Of a DNA stretch of 64,000 bases, positions 12,890 through 27,200 are shown in pieces. Source of the stretch: Lateolabrax maculatus (lineage: Eukaryota; Chordata; Actinopteri; Acropomatiformes; Lateolabracidae). The DNA is taken from positions 1,174,501-1,238,500 of the forward strand of contig CM062215.1 in the NCBI GenBank assembly GCA_031216445.1. Direction: 5' to 3'. The first letter of the stretch is position 1, and the number at the start of each line of letters is the position of its first letter. The notes under the pieces are model-generated. The model ran no database searches, was not told the DNA's origin, and saw only the letters and a list, made by a program, of their open reading frames with translations. A program made the position numbers and the translations under genes.

Positions 12890-15800
12890 GATAGTTTATT
12901 TCAAGTTCTGCAAAGTCTATCACAGGTGAAAGAGAACCAAACATGGAAATATATATATACAGACATACGCAGGGAAATAAAACATAAATATTGTGTAGCA
13001 TGAATAAAACTAAACTAAAGAAACGGGAGCCATGCATTGTGAGTGGTTTCAATGGAAAATATCACCATTTCACCACCGGCCTGAAGCTTATTTACAGCAC
13101 TGCATCTCTTATCAACACACCATGTTCCCACATCATCAAGTCCACCTTAAGAAGCAGTTTACTGTAGAGTTAGTACAGGTTAGTGTTGGACAGGACAACC
13201 AGAAACCTTCACCCAAAGGCACACATTCAGGAAACGGAAAGTAGGATTTTAAATCAATCTGGAGCTTTGTCAAACTAACTACATTTGACAGCGGAAATAT
13301 CCTATGATTCCTGTGGAGTACGCATGCGGAAGTTTAACATCACACTGTACAAAAAGGTAAAGGGAGTAAGGTGAGTTTCAGTGGCGACTTCATCGGCTCC
13401 AGAGGCCACATTCAGAGTTAAAAGCTCATCAGAGTTGCATCAAGTGACAACGGGCACCGGTGCAGCACGTTTAACAGTCCGAGACACGAGTCTGAGGAGA
13501 GAAAATAAGGCCTGGGAAGCTTCAGTAACAGCATCCTTCACTTTCTGGGTTCAGATGTCCCAGTAAAGACACAGTTCAACACTTTGGGAAACATTAACGA
13601 TGTTCAGATTGATGCCACTCGTGTCTGTAGACGTCAGATTATAATAACTGACGGTTTTGAATTCTACCGTGTTAGTGTTATTAAAAAATAAATACATAAA
13701 TAAATGCGACTGGACGGAGACGTCTGTCAGGACAGAACATTTTGTGAAATTATAATAAAGCGTTTGTTCTGTTTTCATTCCTTAAAGGGTCATTGCAACT
13801 GATAATAATAATAATAATAATAACAGTGTAATACCGTTGTAGCCTTACAGTATTTTCCTCCTATTATGTATATAATAATGCTACTTTTACAACAAATGAG
13901 CACAATATAAACTGAAGTTATTAGTTGCTTTAGTCCGGTCTTTATGCTAAGCTAAGCTAAGCTAACGGTAGCTTCATATTCAGCCTACAGGCATGTGTGG
14001 TATCAATCTTCTCAGCCGACTCTCACCAAGAAAGTGAGGTAGAGTATTTCCCCAAATGTCAAACTACTCCTTTAACGTGACTTAAATCTCCTCTGTAGCG
14101 TTTGTTTGGACTTCCCTTGCGTGCCAGACAGGCGGAGTTTAGCACCAGGAAAGTTCAAGCAGTGGGAGGATTTAAAAATGTCAGTTTTGTCCTCCATCAC
14201 CGTAACCGTAGCTCAGCCTTTCTGTGGAGATACAGTACGTACGCTGGAGTTATTAGGCGCGTTTGTTAGTATTATAATAAGCAGCAGTAACATTGTATTA
14301 TAGGTGCACTTTTAAAAAAAATGACACTTCTGTACATTGACCACAAGAGCGTCTCAAAGGTGGAACACAATGGAAATTTACAGTGCTTCGACGTGAAAAT
14401 CCAAGCTGGATTTCTCAGTTTATTGCTAATGTCCAACGATCAAATGCTCTGTTCCCGTTAGAGCTGGCACTTTACGATTCATCCGATTCTAATCATTCAG
14501 ATTGTCAATCTCTCTGTCAGATTTAGGTATTGCCCATTTGTCATTTGCTAAAATATTTCACATTTTAAAGGTCGAAGTCTCAAAGTGACTCACATTCAAT
14601 TTGGGAACAAGTGATGCACAAGTTTCTTCTGTTTCACCATCTCTTTAAAACAAGAATACAACATAAAACAGGTTGTCAGCAACTGGAAAATAAACCACCC
14701 ATCAACAGCCAACAAATCTGTCATAAATTAAAATACTGGAACAGTTTTTGAGACATTTAGATCTCGATCTTGACCTTCACATGACTGTTTAAGTGTAATA
14801 TAACATGAATATATTACAGTATTTTGGAATGAAACTCGACAGTAGTCTCGACTTGACAGCAGACATCAAACCACTAAAGTCCCAGTTTAAACAAATTGGG
14901 CCTTTAGCTTCACATCCTTCAGAGACGGCAGAGAAAAACATCCTCGCTGTCCGTCAGTGGTTTTAGTTTATTTCTCTAAAATCATTATATTGTGACTTTT
15001 GTGTACTTTGTCCTTGAAATTCATAAAAAATACATTGGATGACAAATTTACTCCATGTAACACTTATCAGTTCAATTCTCCGATCGAAATCTAATAATTT
15101 ACATGTAAATTAAAGATATTGGACTTTCTTTAAATGTTCTACCTTTGGATCATTAATTAAAAACTAGAAACCATCACAACTTTCTTCTTCTTGTATTTCT
15201 TTTAACAAATATAACTGATTTAATAACTGCTAAAAGCCTGGTGGACGTCTTCACATAGAAACACCTTTAAAAAGAGCAGGTTTGAATAGTTTTAACAGCT
15301 GATGAGGAGACTGTGTGGATGAGTTTGGTCCCATTATAAGACGACATCCTAATCTTACTTGTAAAACTTGCACGAGAATACAAAATACTTTAAATTATGT
15401 CACAATATGAATAAAATATTGCGATTTAATCACAAATTGATATTGTTTCTAAGTGAATGGAATCAGATATTTGTCGTTTAGAGTTATTACATTAGTGGTG
15501 AACTTAACATCACTTAATAATATGTATGTTTGATGACAAGTTCCCATTTTGTTAGACAATATTAATCATTAATCATGCAAGATATACTTAAATCACATCT
15601 TCATACTTTCAGATTAATAAGGAAATTATAATGATTTAGGCAACATACATGAGATCAAAAGCAGCGTTTTAATAGTTTATATATGAGGAAAAAACATCTA
15701 GTGGTTTCAATTTTACTTATTTTGATCCAGGTAGAAGACAATGTTTTATAAAGTGTATTATCTCTTTTGGAAAAGGGAATTTAACTGATAAGTCTTACAC

Positions 15801-16802
15801 AGAACAAATTAAGTCTGAAAAATGACTTTTGCTACTTTAAATAACAACACTGATATTTTCTGCTGGTAGTTGGGCCCATAATAAAACTTTCTTTAATCGC
15901 TGTAGTGCTTAAAATCATTGGCCAGCCAAATGATCCTTCAGTGTAAACGGAGATGAACTTGGACTCGTGTATTAAGGAGTGCAGCAGCAGAGAAGGAACG
16001 CTCTTCTGTTGTTGAACTCGTTAAAGCTGTCAGCCAACTTTCAGAATCAAAGCTCAATATTTCTGACGTTTTCATCTTTAGATGGACCCTTTGTTTTCTG
16101 CCTTTTAAAGACTTAAGTGCTACTTTCTGTAACTGCTCAGCACGGCTCAAAATTCATCAAATGCGCATGTTTAAAGTGGAAAACATCCCAACGCCTGTAA
16201 GGTCGATCCGCCGGTACAGTGAGGCAGTAGTTCAGGAGAGAGGAACACAGGTGAGGTCCACATCCTGTCAAAGCTCTTTACATTCAATATACAATAAGGT
16301 TTGATGTGTCAAAGCAAAACATTGTTCAAAGAAGTGGATTAAAAGGTACTAAAAAGGAATAAAAATACTGATTCTTCCTCCTCTTCTTCCACGACTTCAA
16401 ACTCACCTCAGGTCTTTTAAACGCTGCTAGGATAACTTTCAGAAACATGTTTCAGGATCACTTCGGAAAGATGATGAGGGCGAAATGAGGAAGGAGAGGA
16501 GATCTTGGTCTCTACGATCGGCGTGAAGGTGAAGTTTTAAGGCTCATGACTCTAGCGTGAAAGAGGAGGAAGAAGATGAAGGTGGAGGGCTTGGTTCTTT
16601 ACGAAACGTCTCAGCTGCCACGATCACCTTACCTCCCAAACATTAGCTAAGCTTTCAAGAAGATAAGAAGATGCTCCTCAAGACAACTTCAGCTTCATCA
16701 GCAGCTGAAGGGGAAAACAGAACATCTAGAGAATCAGGATCCTGATGGAATGAAACGGTTTCTGTGAGACGGAGGAGGTGGAGGTGAAGCGTGTGCTGTG
16801 GG
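12890..16802 (-). other. clasp1: Probable clasp1 3' UTR
   Basis: AT-rich DNA following the clasp1 stop codon with no coding potential. Minus-strand AATAAA signals occur at about 14,968 and 12,895; the latter would give a ~3.9 kb 3' UTR. A dispersed-repeat inverted pair (13,570-14,078) lies inside. Which signal is used cannot be decided here. Confidence 0.4.
13570..14078. mobile_element. Inverted pair of a dispersed teleost repeat (MITE-like)
   Basis: The right part (13,938-14,078), read on the minus strand, contains AGTTTGACATTTGGGGAAAT, then GAGAAGATTGATACCAC, then repeated TTAGC and GCATAAAGAC. The left part (13,570-13,630) holds a shorter forward copy (AGTTCAACACTTTGGGAAAC, then AGATTGATGCCACTCGTG). 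I know this text as a very common interspersed element of fish genomes; that is from memory. A further partial copy lies at about 36,168-36,240. No transposase is seen. Confidence 0.6.
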
Positions 16803-19800
16803 TTAGTAGGAGGAGATGTCGGAGGAGCTGCTGCTGTTGCTGGTGGACGTCTGGGCCCTCTTGATGTACAGGTTGAGCAGCTTCATCTGTAGACGGGAAA
16901 CATGATTTAGAGATCAGACTTCATCACTCCCATCAGGGTTAATGGGAGGGTGGAGATTTGTTTTGTATTTTTGACCATTTCTTAACGGAGGAGGGGAAGT
17001 TAATCAGTCCTCATCCTTGAAGTCTTTACTTAAAATAAAGTAGAAATGTCTGGTTAACTTTCACACCTCCAATAAAGAGCAGAGCCGCTCTTCTAGGGAA
17101 ACCATCTAAGGGCAAATAATATTTGTAAATGTTTAAATTGGAGCGACTGGGTGGGATGATGATGGTTTTATTGTTGTCCGTCTTGTTGTTCTTGCAAAAA
17201 AGATCTTGACCTTCCTGAATAAAGAAAATGTACCTGAGCTACCAACAATCCTTAGAGGTCATAACTGGTCAGAAACAAAGTCACACGTTTTCAAAATGAC
17301 TAAATACACGGCGAAACGTTTGAAAAAGAGATACTGGTTGGACTGTTTTCTCTGAAGGCGGCTGAGAGACAGGAAGCGTACCTTGCTGCCGGTCAGCTGA
17401 GCCAGGTAAGGTTTCAGCTCCTCTCCGATCACAGAGTAGATGGCCACCAGGCAGAAAACGCTGGCCTTCCTCACGCTGCTCTCCGTGTTGTCGTAGCCCT
17501 GCAACAGCAGGCGGCGTTGAGTCAAACGCTGCCACAGACACAACACTCACGACTCCTAAATGTATGGAGCCACCGCAGGTCTGCGAACTCACCTGCAGGA
17601 GTCCAGGTATGATGTCAGACAGCAGCTGATGCAGCGGCTCCTTGGTGATGCGTTCGATGGCCCTCGTCTGCATCTTGATGGCGGCCAGGTTGATGGGGTA
17701 GTCTGCCGTCTGCACGATGGGACAGAGGACCTTGATGCACTGCTCCGGGTGAATGGAGCCTGCCAGAGTGGAAGCCGCCTCCTCCGCCGCGCGCACCACC
17801 TGCAGCGCCCGAGGAGGAGCGAAAGGAGCGCGATAAAGGGTCAAATATCAGAAACAACATGTTTCAATCTCGCATGCGTCCAAATGATCCTCACCTCCTT
17901 GTGCGAGTCTTTATGAGCCTCCAGCGTCTTCATGATGGTCAGCTCGGCGTAGTTCTTGAAGCGGGCCGGCTGGTTCCTCAGGATCTCCTTCAGGACTCGC
18001 AGGGCCAGCGCCCGGATCGTGTGCTGAGAGAGGAGTCGGTTCAGAACGACTTAGAGAAAGTTTCCTATGGTCACAAAGTGCTAAACAGAGATCCTAAAGA
18101 CACTCGTGTCCTTACGTCTTTGTCTCCCAGAGTCTCCAGCAGCAGCAGCAGCATGGTCTTGAAGTGTTCCTCCCACACCACCAGGCTGTCCTCTCGGGCC
18201 ACCTTCAGCAGCTCCAGCAGGGTCCCCCGTCGCTCCTCGGGGCCCCGCTCCCCGGCCTGGCCCTGGGAAAGCTCCTTCAGCAGCTGCCCGACCAGCTCCA
18301 GCTGCTCTGCAGGGCCTGCTGCAACAGTCAACAACACAAATTTACTCTTTGCAAGTCATATGTTTGTCTCTATCGTCTGAACGTTCTGAGGGACAAGAGG
18401 AGACAGCCATCTCTCATTTTATTCTTCAGCGAACGTTTGTTTTTCGTTACCTGGGAAGCTTTTAGGGTTCATGATCTTGTTTTCGACACATTCTTGTCTG
18501 CAGCCTGCAAAGATATTTCAGTTTAAAGACACATCACCAATAAAATAAAATAAATAAAAAAGCGTTTCAGCTGCTTTCGGACTGGGAGGGACAGCGGTCT
18601 CACCGTCTCGCTCCACGGCGTCCTCGTACAGCGCCTCCTTCAGGGCAGCTTTGTCCAGCGTGCTGATGCTGTCAGTGTAGTTGTACGGGTTGTAATCCCG
18701 GAAACGTGGGCCGGCGAAGGAGCGTGGCGATGGCGTGTTCAGCAGCGACGTCTTGTTGTCCAGGGCCGTGCGACCTCCACCCACCACGTCACCGCCGGGA
18801 CGGGGGTCGGAGTCTGAGGACGCCCCGACTCCCGACTGAAGAACGACACCAATACAGCGTCAGCACAGCACCGACTCACATGTTTATTTGTTCAGTCAGC
18901 GGACATTTTCCTGACATGAACTGATCATGAACATACACATTAGTTGCAGCATTTCTCTGAATAACAAGTGTCTCACAGACGTTTGGTGTCGGTGACTATA
19001 TTTATTTAACACGTGTGTTCATAAGCTAAGCGTGGTCGTCCCTCCTCACCATGCCGTCCCTCTTGCCGTCTCGTCTCAGCGGCTCCATCAGGTCCTCTTG
19101 GCTGCGGAAGCTGAAGTTCTGAATGGCCTCGGTGACGCCGCGCAGGGAGCTGTAGATCTCCTCTGAGTTCAGGTTTTCACTGTCGTACTCCAGCATGCTG
19201 CGGCGACAGAAGAACAGCATCGTTAGAAAAGAAAATCCATCACGAAAGCTGCTTCTGCTTGAAAAAAAATGATCCCTGAAAAAAAGGTTCAGTCACTGGA
19301 TCCTGGATCGATAATGATCAGGACACTTTCCTAGACATGGAACAACTTTTCTTTATATTTCATTTCTTTGTCTCAACTCTGATGTTTTGTTCCCAAACTA
19401 TACCTGACTTTATATTCATCAAACACATTTTGTCCATGACTAGGAAACAGTATTAAGTATTCCAGACTGTAGCCGTGCATGTTGACAAACTGACGCAGGT
19501 AGAGACAAACAGGTGAATCGAGCACAGAGACACTGATTTCTCAGCTGACGGCTTTCAGTTCAGTGACAACAAAACAAAGTAAGAACAGAAATCAAACGAA
19601 GGGACAGTGAAGGACAATTTGAGCAGATGGAGGCACAAACGGCTGCAGATGAGACTGTCTGTGAGTTTCAGGGGTTTCACAGTGTGTGAAGTATATTTAT
19701 TCATCGTTGTGTTTTATTTTCCATCGTTTATTTATTTGGCCATACTGTGAAACCCCGTGACAGGGAGGAGGAGGAGGAGGAGGAGGAGGAGGAGAGGGGT

Positions 19801-19937
19801 GGGGTTACCTGGGTGAGTAAGCTCGCCGCACTGCCTTGAGGGAGGAGTGGGCAGCGGGTGGAGGAAGAGGGGAGGGGAAGGTGGAAGGTGGAGGAGGGAA
19901 CTTGGAGAGCCCGTCTGCGCTCCAACCCCACAGCCGA
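16803..19937 (-). CDS. clasp1: clasp1 coding exons 30-37: C-terminal domain
   Basis: Exons: 19809-19937, 19050-19197, 18604-18835, 18116-18318, 17895-18023, 17593-17799, 17382-17498, 16803-16886 (stop TAA at 16803-16805). They encode residues about 1144-1559. Exon 30 is the CLASP1-specific LWGWSADGL plus a Pro-rich stretch. Exon 31 has NSEEIYSSLRGVTEAIQNFS. Exon 32 has RTALDNKTSLLNT and RDYNPYNYTDSIS. Exons 33-37 form the helical-repeat domain (LLLLLETLGDKD, RFKNYAELTIMKTLEAHKD, HPEQCIKVLCPIVQTADYP, GYDNTESSVRKASVFCLVA). This part binds CLIP-170, LL5beta and CENP-E in the family. The acceptor of exon 33 is a NAGNAG pair that would add or drop one residue. Confidence 0.96.
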
Positions 19938-20254
19938 CTGCAACCAGCCGGGGAGGAAGAGGACGGGAGGGGAGGAAGAGGAGGAGAGCGGCCCGGAGAG
20001 AAGATAGAGATGTGAGAAAAGTGGAAAATAACAAGAAGCACAGTTCTCAGTCGGTGTTAGTACGGGCGGGTGGAGACCTGGCACCACTGTCATGCTGCTG
20101 AACCTGAATCTGGTGTCACTTCACTGCCCTGAAACGAGTTAATGTTTTATTTATCGCTAAATTTAAGATGCCATATAAAGTGAAATATTATTACTTCTTT
20201 ACTTCAGTTTCACTCCTACTGCAAGAAGCGCATTCTGATATATCAGATATATAC

Positions 20255-20299
<45 letters not shown>

Positions 20300-21178
20300 C
20301 ACAGTAAATATTATAACCTTCAGATCAGCTGGTATCAAGGTAAAACCACTGATGTCAAAACAGCTCAGACAGAAACGATATTTCTGATGAGAAAATGTCC
20401 AAATGACTGATGGGGATGAGCTGCCAGTTCTGCCATGGAGACAAGTTGTTTAACTGTTTGTTCGTGGTGTATCTGAAGCGTGGTCGGTGCCGTGGAGGTG
20501 GAGTCACCGAGCAGTCCTGCTTGTTAATGAGGCGTACCTGGGAGACAGTCCCCCATGGGAGCAGTTGGTGGGCGAGGTCAGCGGGCTGCTGCGGCTGCCG
20601 GGCTGCCGCGGAGGCGTCCGGCCTGCCGAGTTACTGGGAGACCCCTGCACATGGACAAAACACACAACTGGCTTTAAACACAAAAACATCTGGAAATCAC
20701 CTCTGAACGGTGCTGAAGGCAGCAAATGTGACACTGAAAAACTTCCAAAGCATTTTAAAAATGTATATTTCTTACAAATATTTTTAAGTTTTACTACGGT
20801 CCATCAACAGCTTTAGTTGTAGTAGTTTACATGTTTATAGAACATAACTACTGGAAAATACTCATTATATGAATACAAATAACTCTAACAACATGTGGAT
20901 AGAATGAATATATTTAGCGCAGAAGCATGATTTTAATTGCATTAATCAATTAAAAACTGTATCACATATCACACTCCCAATCCCTTGTGTGTGTGTGTGT
21001 GTGGGTGTGTGTGTGTGTGTGCGCACGTTACCATGCCGATGCTGGCGCTGGCGGTCCTCAGGTGGTTGTGCAGCAGCTTGGTGGTCCCGTCCTGGAAGGT
21101 TTTGGGCAGAGCGCCCAGCAGCATGGTGAACTCGGGCGTGTTGAGCTCAAACAGGGCGATGAGCACCACCTGGGCTGC

Positions 21179-21241
<63 letters not shown>

Positions 21242-24200
21242 ACTTTAATTAACTGGACCTGCCTGGAGCTGTTTATTTTTACTGTTTTAACTTCTTCTGT
21301 CACACAGTGTTAAAAATACTTTCACCGGTCCGAAAAAAATAATTTTCAAGAATTTCTGGTGCAGCAATCTGCCGCACTCAGACAGGACTAATACAACAGG
21401 AAGAGGACGGAAACCAAATGTAAACTGGTCACTCCAGACGGCTGGTTGTGTACACAAAGATAATCTGCCGGTAACGTTACCTTCATCATTTGTTTTTGTA
21501 AACGCTGGTTATGCTTTTAGAATAAGAAAGGGACTGAGAGAGTTAAATACTCACTAATTATCATTACACACTTATTAATATGTTTTTTGTTGTCTTTGTT
21601 ACACATAAATCAAACTGATCGACCAGGAAACACGCCTATGCACAAAAACTACATATATAGACACACTTTTTCAATGCAAATGTTGCTCCAGACAAGACTT
21701 AACAAACCTTTCTGACCCTGTGGGCAGAATGTCAGCTTGAAAATAAACATGAGAGTAAATGACATGTTAAGAAGCACATTTGTTGCAGTGAACATGCAGC
21801 ATGTCCATTCAAATCAAAAATGAAAGGTTAAGCGAAAGCTGGAACGAGCAAAGTATTCTTTAGGATGATTCAAAGCAGAACTTGCTGGAACAGAAACCTC
21901 ATGTTTGTTTTGTTTAGTTCAGCTGGCAGTTAGATGAACCTCGAGCACATTCAAAGTCGAGTCCACTGAAACATCTACTGTCCTTTTTCCTGATTTTACA
22001 GGCAGTAACTTTACCGTGTATGAAACAGAACCATGATTCTGAAACTTGATTTAAGAGCAGTTAGTGTTGACAAGCCTTCACACAACTCGCCCACCGTCGG
22101 GTTATTTGGAGTCTGGACAGACTTCCAGGCCTCTGGGTTAGAGGAGGTTATACACTCTGGTCATGCTGTTTGGTGGAGATTCTACCTGCTTGCACCTCTC
22201 CTCCAGGTTGCCCTCTCCAGGCAGAGAGGCCACGGTGCTGGGTCGGCCTGAGAAATCCTCCCCTGCCCAGTTATGAAGGGTCTGGGGGTGTGATGGACGA
22301 GAAATGACGATTGGAAAAAAAAAAAAAGGACGTGAAAAAAAAAAAAAAATCAAACAAAAGTTACGAAGAAAGAAAGACTACAATGAAATTTAAAAGAAAT
22401 GAAAAACAAGGCGCCTTTCTGAGGGAAGATGGAGGTGGCTCTGGAGCGCCCTGCCCGCCTACCTTGCGGACGTCGGAGCTCTTGGGCTCGGTGGTCCAGG
22501 TGATGATGCGCGAGACGGCGAGGCGGGTCTCGCTGGAGTTGACAAAGTCGGTCGGGTCCATCTGGCGGGCGAGGGCCTCGATGTAGCGCAGGATGGCCAC
22601 CTTCACCTTCAAGTTAGGCGTCTGCGTCTGATCCACAATGAAACGCATCAGGATGTTGAACTGCTGCTCGTACGGGAAGGACTCTCTGCGGAGAGACAGG
22701 AAAGGAGTTTTAGGAGGTCATAAAAACGTCTACTTTCAAATGAAGACATCGTAGGGCCTTCGAGAGTAACTATGATTCAGATGTTATTCTTCGTAGTTAG
22801 TGTTTTTATAAGAAATATTTGTGATATTTTACAGCTTATTTGACAAAAGGCTGAAAAGCAAGGGGCGCACTGTGCAGGAAGTGTAACTACTGGATTATGA
22901 AAAGGCAAGTTGGGAGCCCAGCTGCCGACCTGGTGACGTCCAGGGCCTTCTGGACTTTGGCCTGGACGGAGCCCAGCAGGTCGGCGCCCATCTTCTTCAG
23001 CAGCTGAGTGAGCAGAACAAAGAGCCAGTCCTGCAGGTCGTCCCTGTGCAGCGTGATGAAGTCCACCAGAGTCTCCAGGAACATGCTGAAGACCTGAGAG
23101 AGGAGGAAGAGGAGGAGGAAAAAGGAAGGAAAAGAAGATGGACAAGAAAAGTTATATTCCCCACCGTGACATGGTGCGCTGCTGAAGTCTGACAGGACGG
23201 TTAAATGTGGTGAGTAAGGTGAGTAAACACTTACTCTCTGGTGTTTGTTAGAGTCCACAGCAGCGGGGGGGGGGGGGGGCATGCAACAAAGAAAAACACT
23301 CTGTTAGTTTGTCCTGCAGTTAGTTCGGACACGTGGGCGACAAACAATCCACCAAATCTAACACCTCTTGTCACTTTTTTACTTTAAGCTCCACAGAAAT
23401 CACATTTTCTAAAGAAACAACTGAGTGTGGGTCAGTGTGACGCCTGCTGTTATTTCCCCTCTGGTGCAGGCTGTGCTGTGTGTGAATCATGCTGTGTGTT
23501 ACACAAGTTTATCTGACTCCCACCTTGCTGTGAGGGTCTGCAAACATCCTGGTGAAGATCTCACAAAGCCTCTTCAGCTCCACGCGACTGACAGAGGAAA
23601 CAGATTCATCATTTATCATGTCATGTACACAACACTCACATCTCTCCTACAACCTTACATCACTAATGCTTCCTTTAAAACTCGGGGACCAGTGACTTTG
23701 TATAAAGTAGTATTTGTTGAAATCTATTTCAGTTTGTACGTTTGACACACAGATAGTACTAAACACATTTAGTGTATTAACTACATTTATCATACTTGAC
23801 TGAGAAACAACCGTTTCCATTTCTGTCTTTGCTGAAGCCCCATTTTCTTCTTCTTCTTCTGGATTAGTAAACTAAAAGCATCCCATCAGCTACTTTTTAA
23901 CTACTGTCAACATTAAAGATACAACCAGACACAAATTTAAACGTTAATTTTACTATTTAATCAAAAACTGAATTAATGAAGGAACATTTTTAGTTTTTCT
24001 TGCCCAGAAAGTTAAAGAAATGTGTTTATCACCAGACTCCCTCAGCTCCTCACCCACCTGAGCATCCTCTGGCTCTTGAGCAGGTTCTGCAGACCCAGCA
24101 GCCCTTCCTTCCTCTCGGACCAGTTGGCACTGGCGCAGTGGTTCAGCACCTCGGCCACGTCCTCCGTCTGCCGCAGGTAGTGCGGCGCCGCACCGCCGTT

Positions 24201-27200
24201 GCGCGAGCTGTATGAGCGCTCGGAGCAGGCGCTGGAGGCGTCGCTGTTGGCGTCGTCGTCAGAGTACATCCCTGGCGACTCGAAGCGCCTCCTCACTGGC
24301 CTCCGCTGAGCAAAGAAGAGATGACAGAGGGGTTTACAGACAACTGAAAAGTTTCCTCCGTCTACTGTACAGCAGTCGAGAGCTACCACGCAGCTACAGA
24401 GGCGAAGCCATGCAGGTTTCTGATGCTGACGCTGAACACTGGACTTTGTTCACGCGTCACTTCAGGTTGACATGCTGAGCGACTTTCACCAAACTAACAA
24501 CAGCCAGTATACCAGACTGATAAATAACTTCATGTTAGTCACGTACGAAAAAACTTCCAATGTTTAATGCTCATGCTCTTCATGCAGTGACAGAAAGACA
24601 TTTTTGTACCTTACTCCTCGAGTCTCCTAAGAGCTGAAATATACAAGAAGTCCAGGAAGAAAGAGGACAGAAGACGTTACTGCAGGACTGTCAACAAATC
24701 CTTCTTTTTCATTCATATTAAAGGACACTTGTGGTGTTATTCTACATTTTTCTTATTGTCAGCAAATCCCATGAAAAGACTGAAAGCAACACTGTGACCA
24801 CTAACCAGGTTTGGAACATATAAAGATAAGGCAGCTGTATTACAAAGTTGTTTTTTTTACCAGAGCGTCAGCGACGGCAGCCTCCACATCCGTGCCGGTG
24901 TCGAGGATTCTCATGGCGTTGACGGAGGCCGAGATCCGAGCCTGATGGGACAGCCGGTCTGGAGAAGAAAAGGTCAGACACACATCAGCAGGCGAAGAGG
25001 AGTGTGTTACCATGATGGGTAAGAGATGGGACTCCTCTGTGCAGAAGTGAGGGTGCAGTTTCGAAACAGGCACTTAAAATGGAATAAATAATAATAATGA
25101 TAAAAAGGACCACAATTCACTTTGCACTTTCAAATAAAAATGTGTCATTTGTTTCAGATGTCAGATTAATAAAAAAAAAAAAGAAAAAGAAAATCAGATT
25201 TAGCAGTGACGAGTGCGTTGGTCCTGTTTTTTGTAAATTCTGCAAACAACCAGTTAAACTGTGTAAAATGGATTTTCTAACTTCACTGTTTAGGTTGGGC
25301 TTCATGGAGCATTTACAGTATAATTAAAAAATGGTTTCCAATTGACAGCATCTCTTATCAAAAATACATTCATTTACATTTGGATAATTCCTCAGTTGTT
25401 AATCACAGACCCAACCCAAAGCAAACAGCAAAGTAAGCTGCAGCAAATGTAAGCAGAGAGCAGCCGGCGCAAACTTTACTCAACACAAATAAATACAAAA
25501 TGCAAAACATACATGAAAGTACAAAAAAGAGGTCAAGTGACGATTATGAGGCTGCAAAATAAAAGTTTACAGTCCAAAAAAACAACACAACTTTTGTAGA
25601 AGCCAAACTGAATCTTCACAATTTAAAACCACTGAATAAATCTTCTTTTTCCATAGCAACATGTAGTGTGTGTAACTGTGAAGAGCAGGCTGATGTGTGG
25701 TGGCGCCCCCTGTGGGTGAATGGAGCACATTTATTTATGTGAACCAAAGTGGGAAACTACCAACACCAAGTTGTGTCTGCTGTGGAAAGAAATGTAGCAT
25801 CACTCTGGATGCATGTAAGCTCAAAGCCACAGGCAGAGTTTAGCAGAACTTGGCTCGTGGTTATTTCCCACTCTGTCCACCTCGGCCATGCAGGGAGAGG
25901 CTTCCCTAAGCAGGACGACTCAGTCAGCCAGCTAACTCAACACAATATAACATCATTCTGGGTCCTTTTGGGATACAGAAACAGAAATCTTTGGGGGGAA
26001 TGTATTGAACTTTGTTATGTTATCTGGCTAACTGAGTGAATCTGCTCCTTGAGAAGGCCTCTCTGGTCACCTGAGTAGCACTCTGCGGAGGACAGGGCGC
26101 TGGTGGAACGGGAGTGACGACGAGTCGCTGGAGGAGGAGACCAGGAGAAAACACTACCACTGTTACAGATATGTAGACTGACGAACCAGAACCTGCCTTA
26201 TTATCATTGTAATGATGTCAAAGATCAGAAAAGAGCCTCTCTGCATCAGCTGCAGTCTTTGCACATACATAATTAGAAGATTAGTGCAGTAGAATCTGGA
26301 CATTTAAATACAGAGCATGCAAAGAATCAGGCAGGAACAACTGTGATCTATGCAGACAGATGTGCAGGGTAAGAAGGGAAGTGAGCGCTCCTAAACATTA
26401 TCATGTCAATAAGATAGACGACTCTTTACTAGAGGTCTTCTTGAGCCACTTTTCTGTGCACTTCCCAAACTTTACAGGACCTTAAAGTAAATGTCTTGTC
26501 TCAGTGTTTTCTGCTCCCTTGTATGAGCTCTGGTGTGCAAAAAGAGGAGGTTTTGGGAGGGTCTTCAGTGCCATACTCACCCAGGGGGGAGAAACCCCTG
26601 GCGGGGCTGGTGTCGCGGCTGCTCTCGCGACTGGTTTCGCGGCTGCAGCCCTGACTCGCGCTCGGCCGGGGGATTCGGCTCCGGGCTGGTGGAGCACGGC
26701 AGAGAGACAGAGAGACAGACAGACAGACAGACAGCAGCGCAGGGGGGAGAGTTTAGCTTGTAGCACATTCAGCCAGACACTGACACACCTGAAGCTCTGC
26801 AGAGATGTTAGTCGGGCAGGAGAGGAGGGAGAGTGAGCCTCAGAGGCAGCAGGTACAGTATTAGTATCAGAAGAAGGGACAGGAATATTGTTGTCTTGAG
26901 GGGGTGTGCATGCAAATCTGTGCAGCAGTCGGACTCTGAACTCACTTCTGAGGTGTTCGATCCAAAGCAACCGGACTTCATTTTTTATACTGGAACTGAA
27001 ACTAACTTTTAGGCAGCCACTTGAACTTCAACTTAGCTCCCAATAATCAACATTTTAAGATATTGACTTTGGTTCAAATGTTTCTGCTGCAGAAACTCCG
27101 GCTGAAGTGAGCAACTCTTAAAATGTCCTCCCAAATATTCATCCATTCCCAGTATGACAGACTTCAGTTTGACTCTGATTATTATTCTGAATGTAATTAT

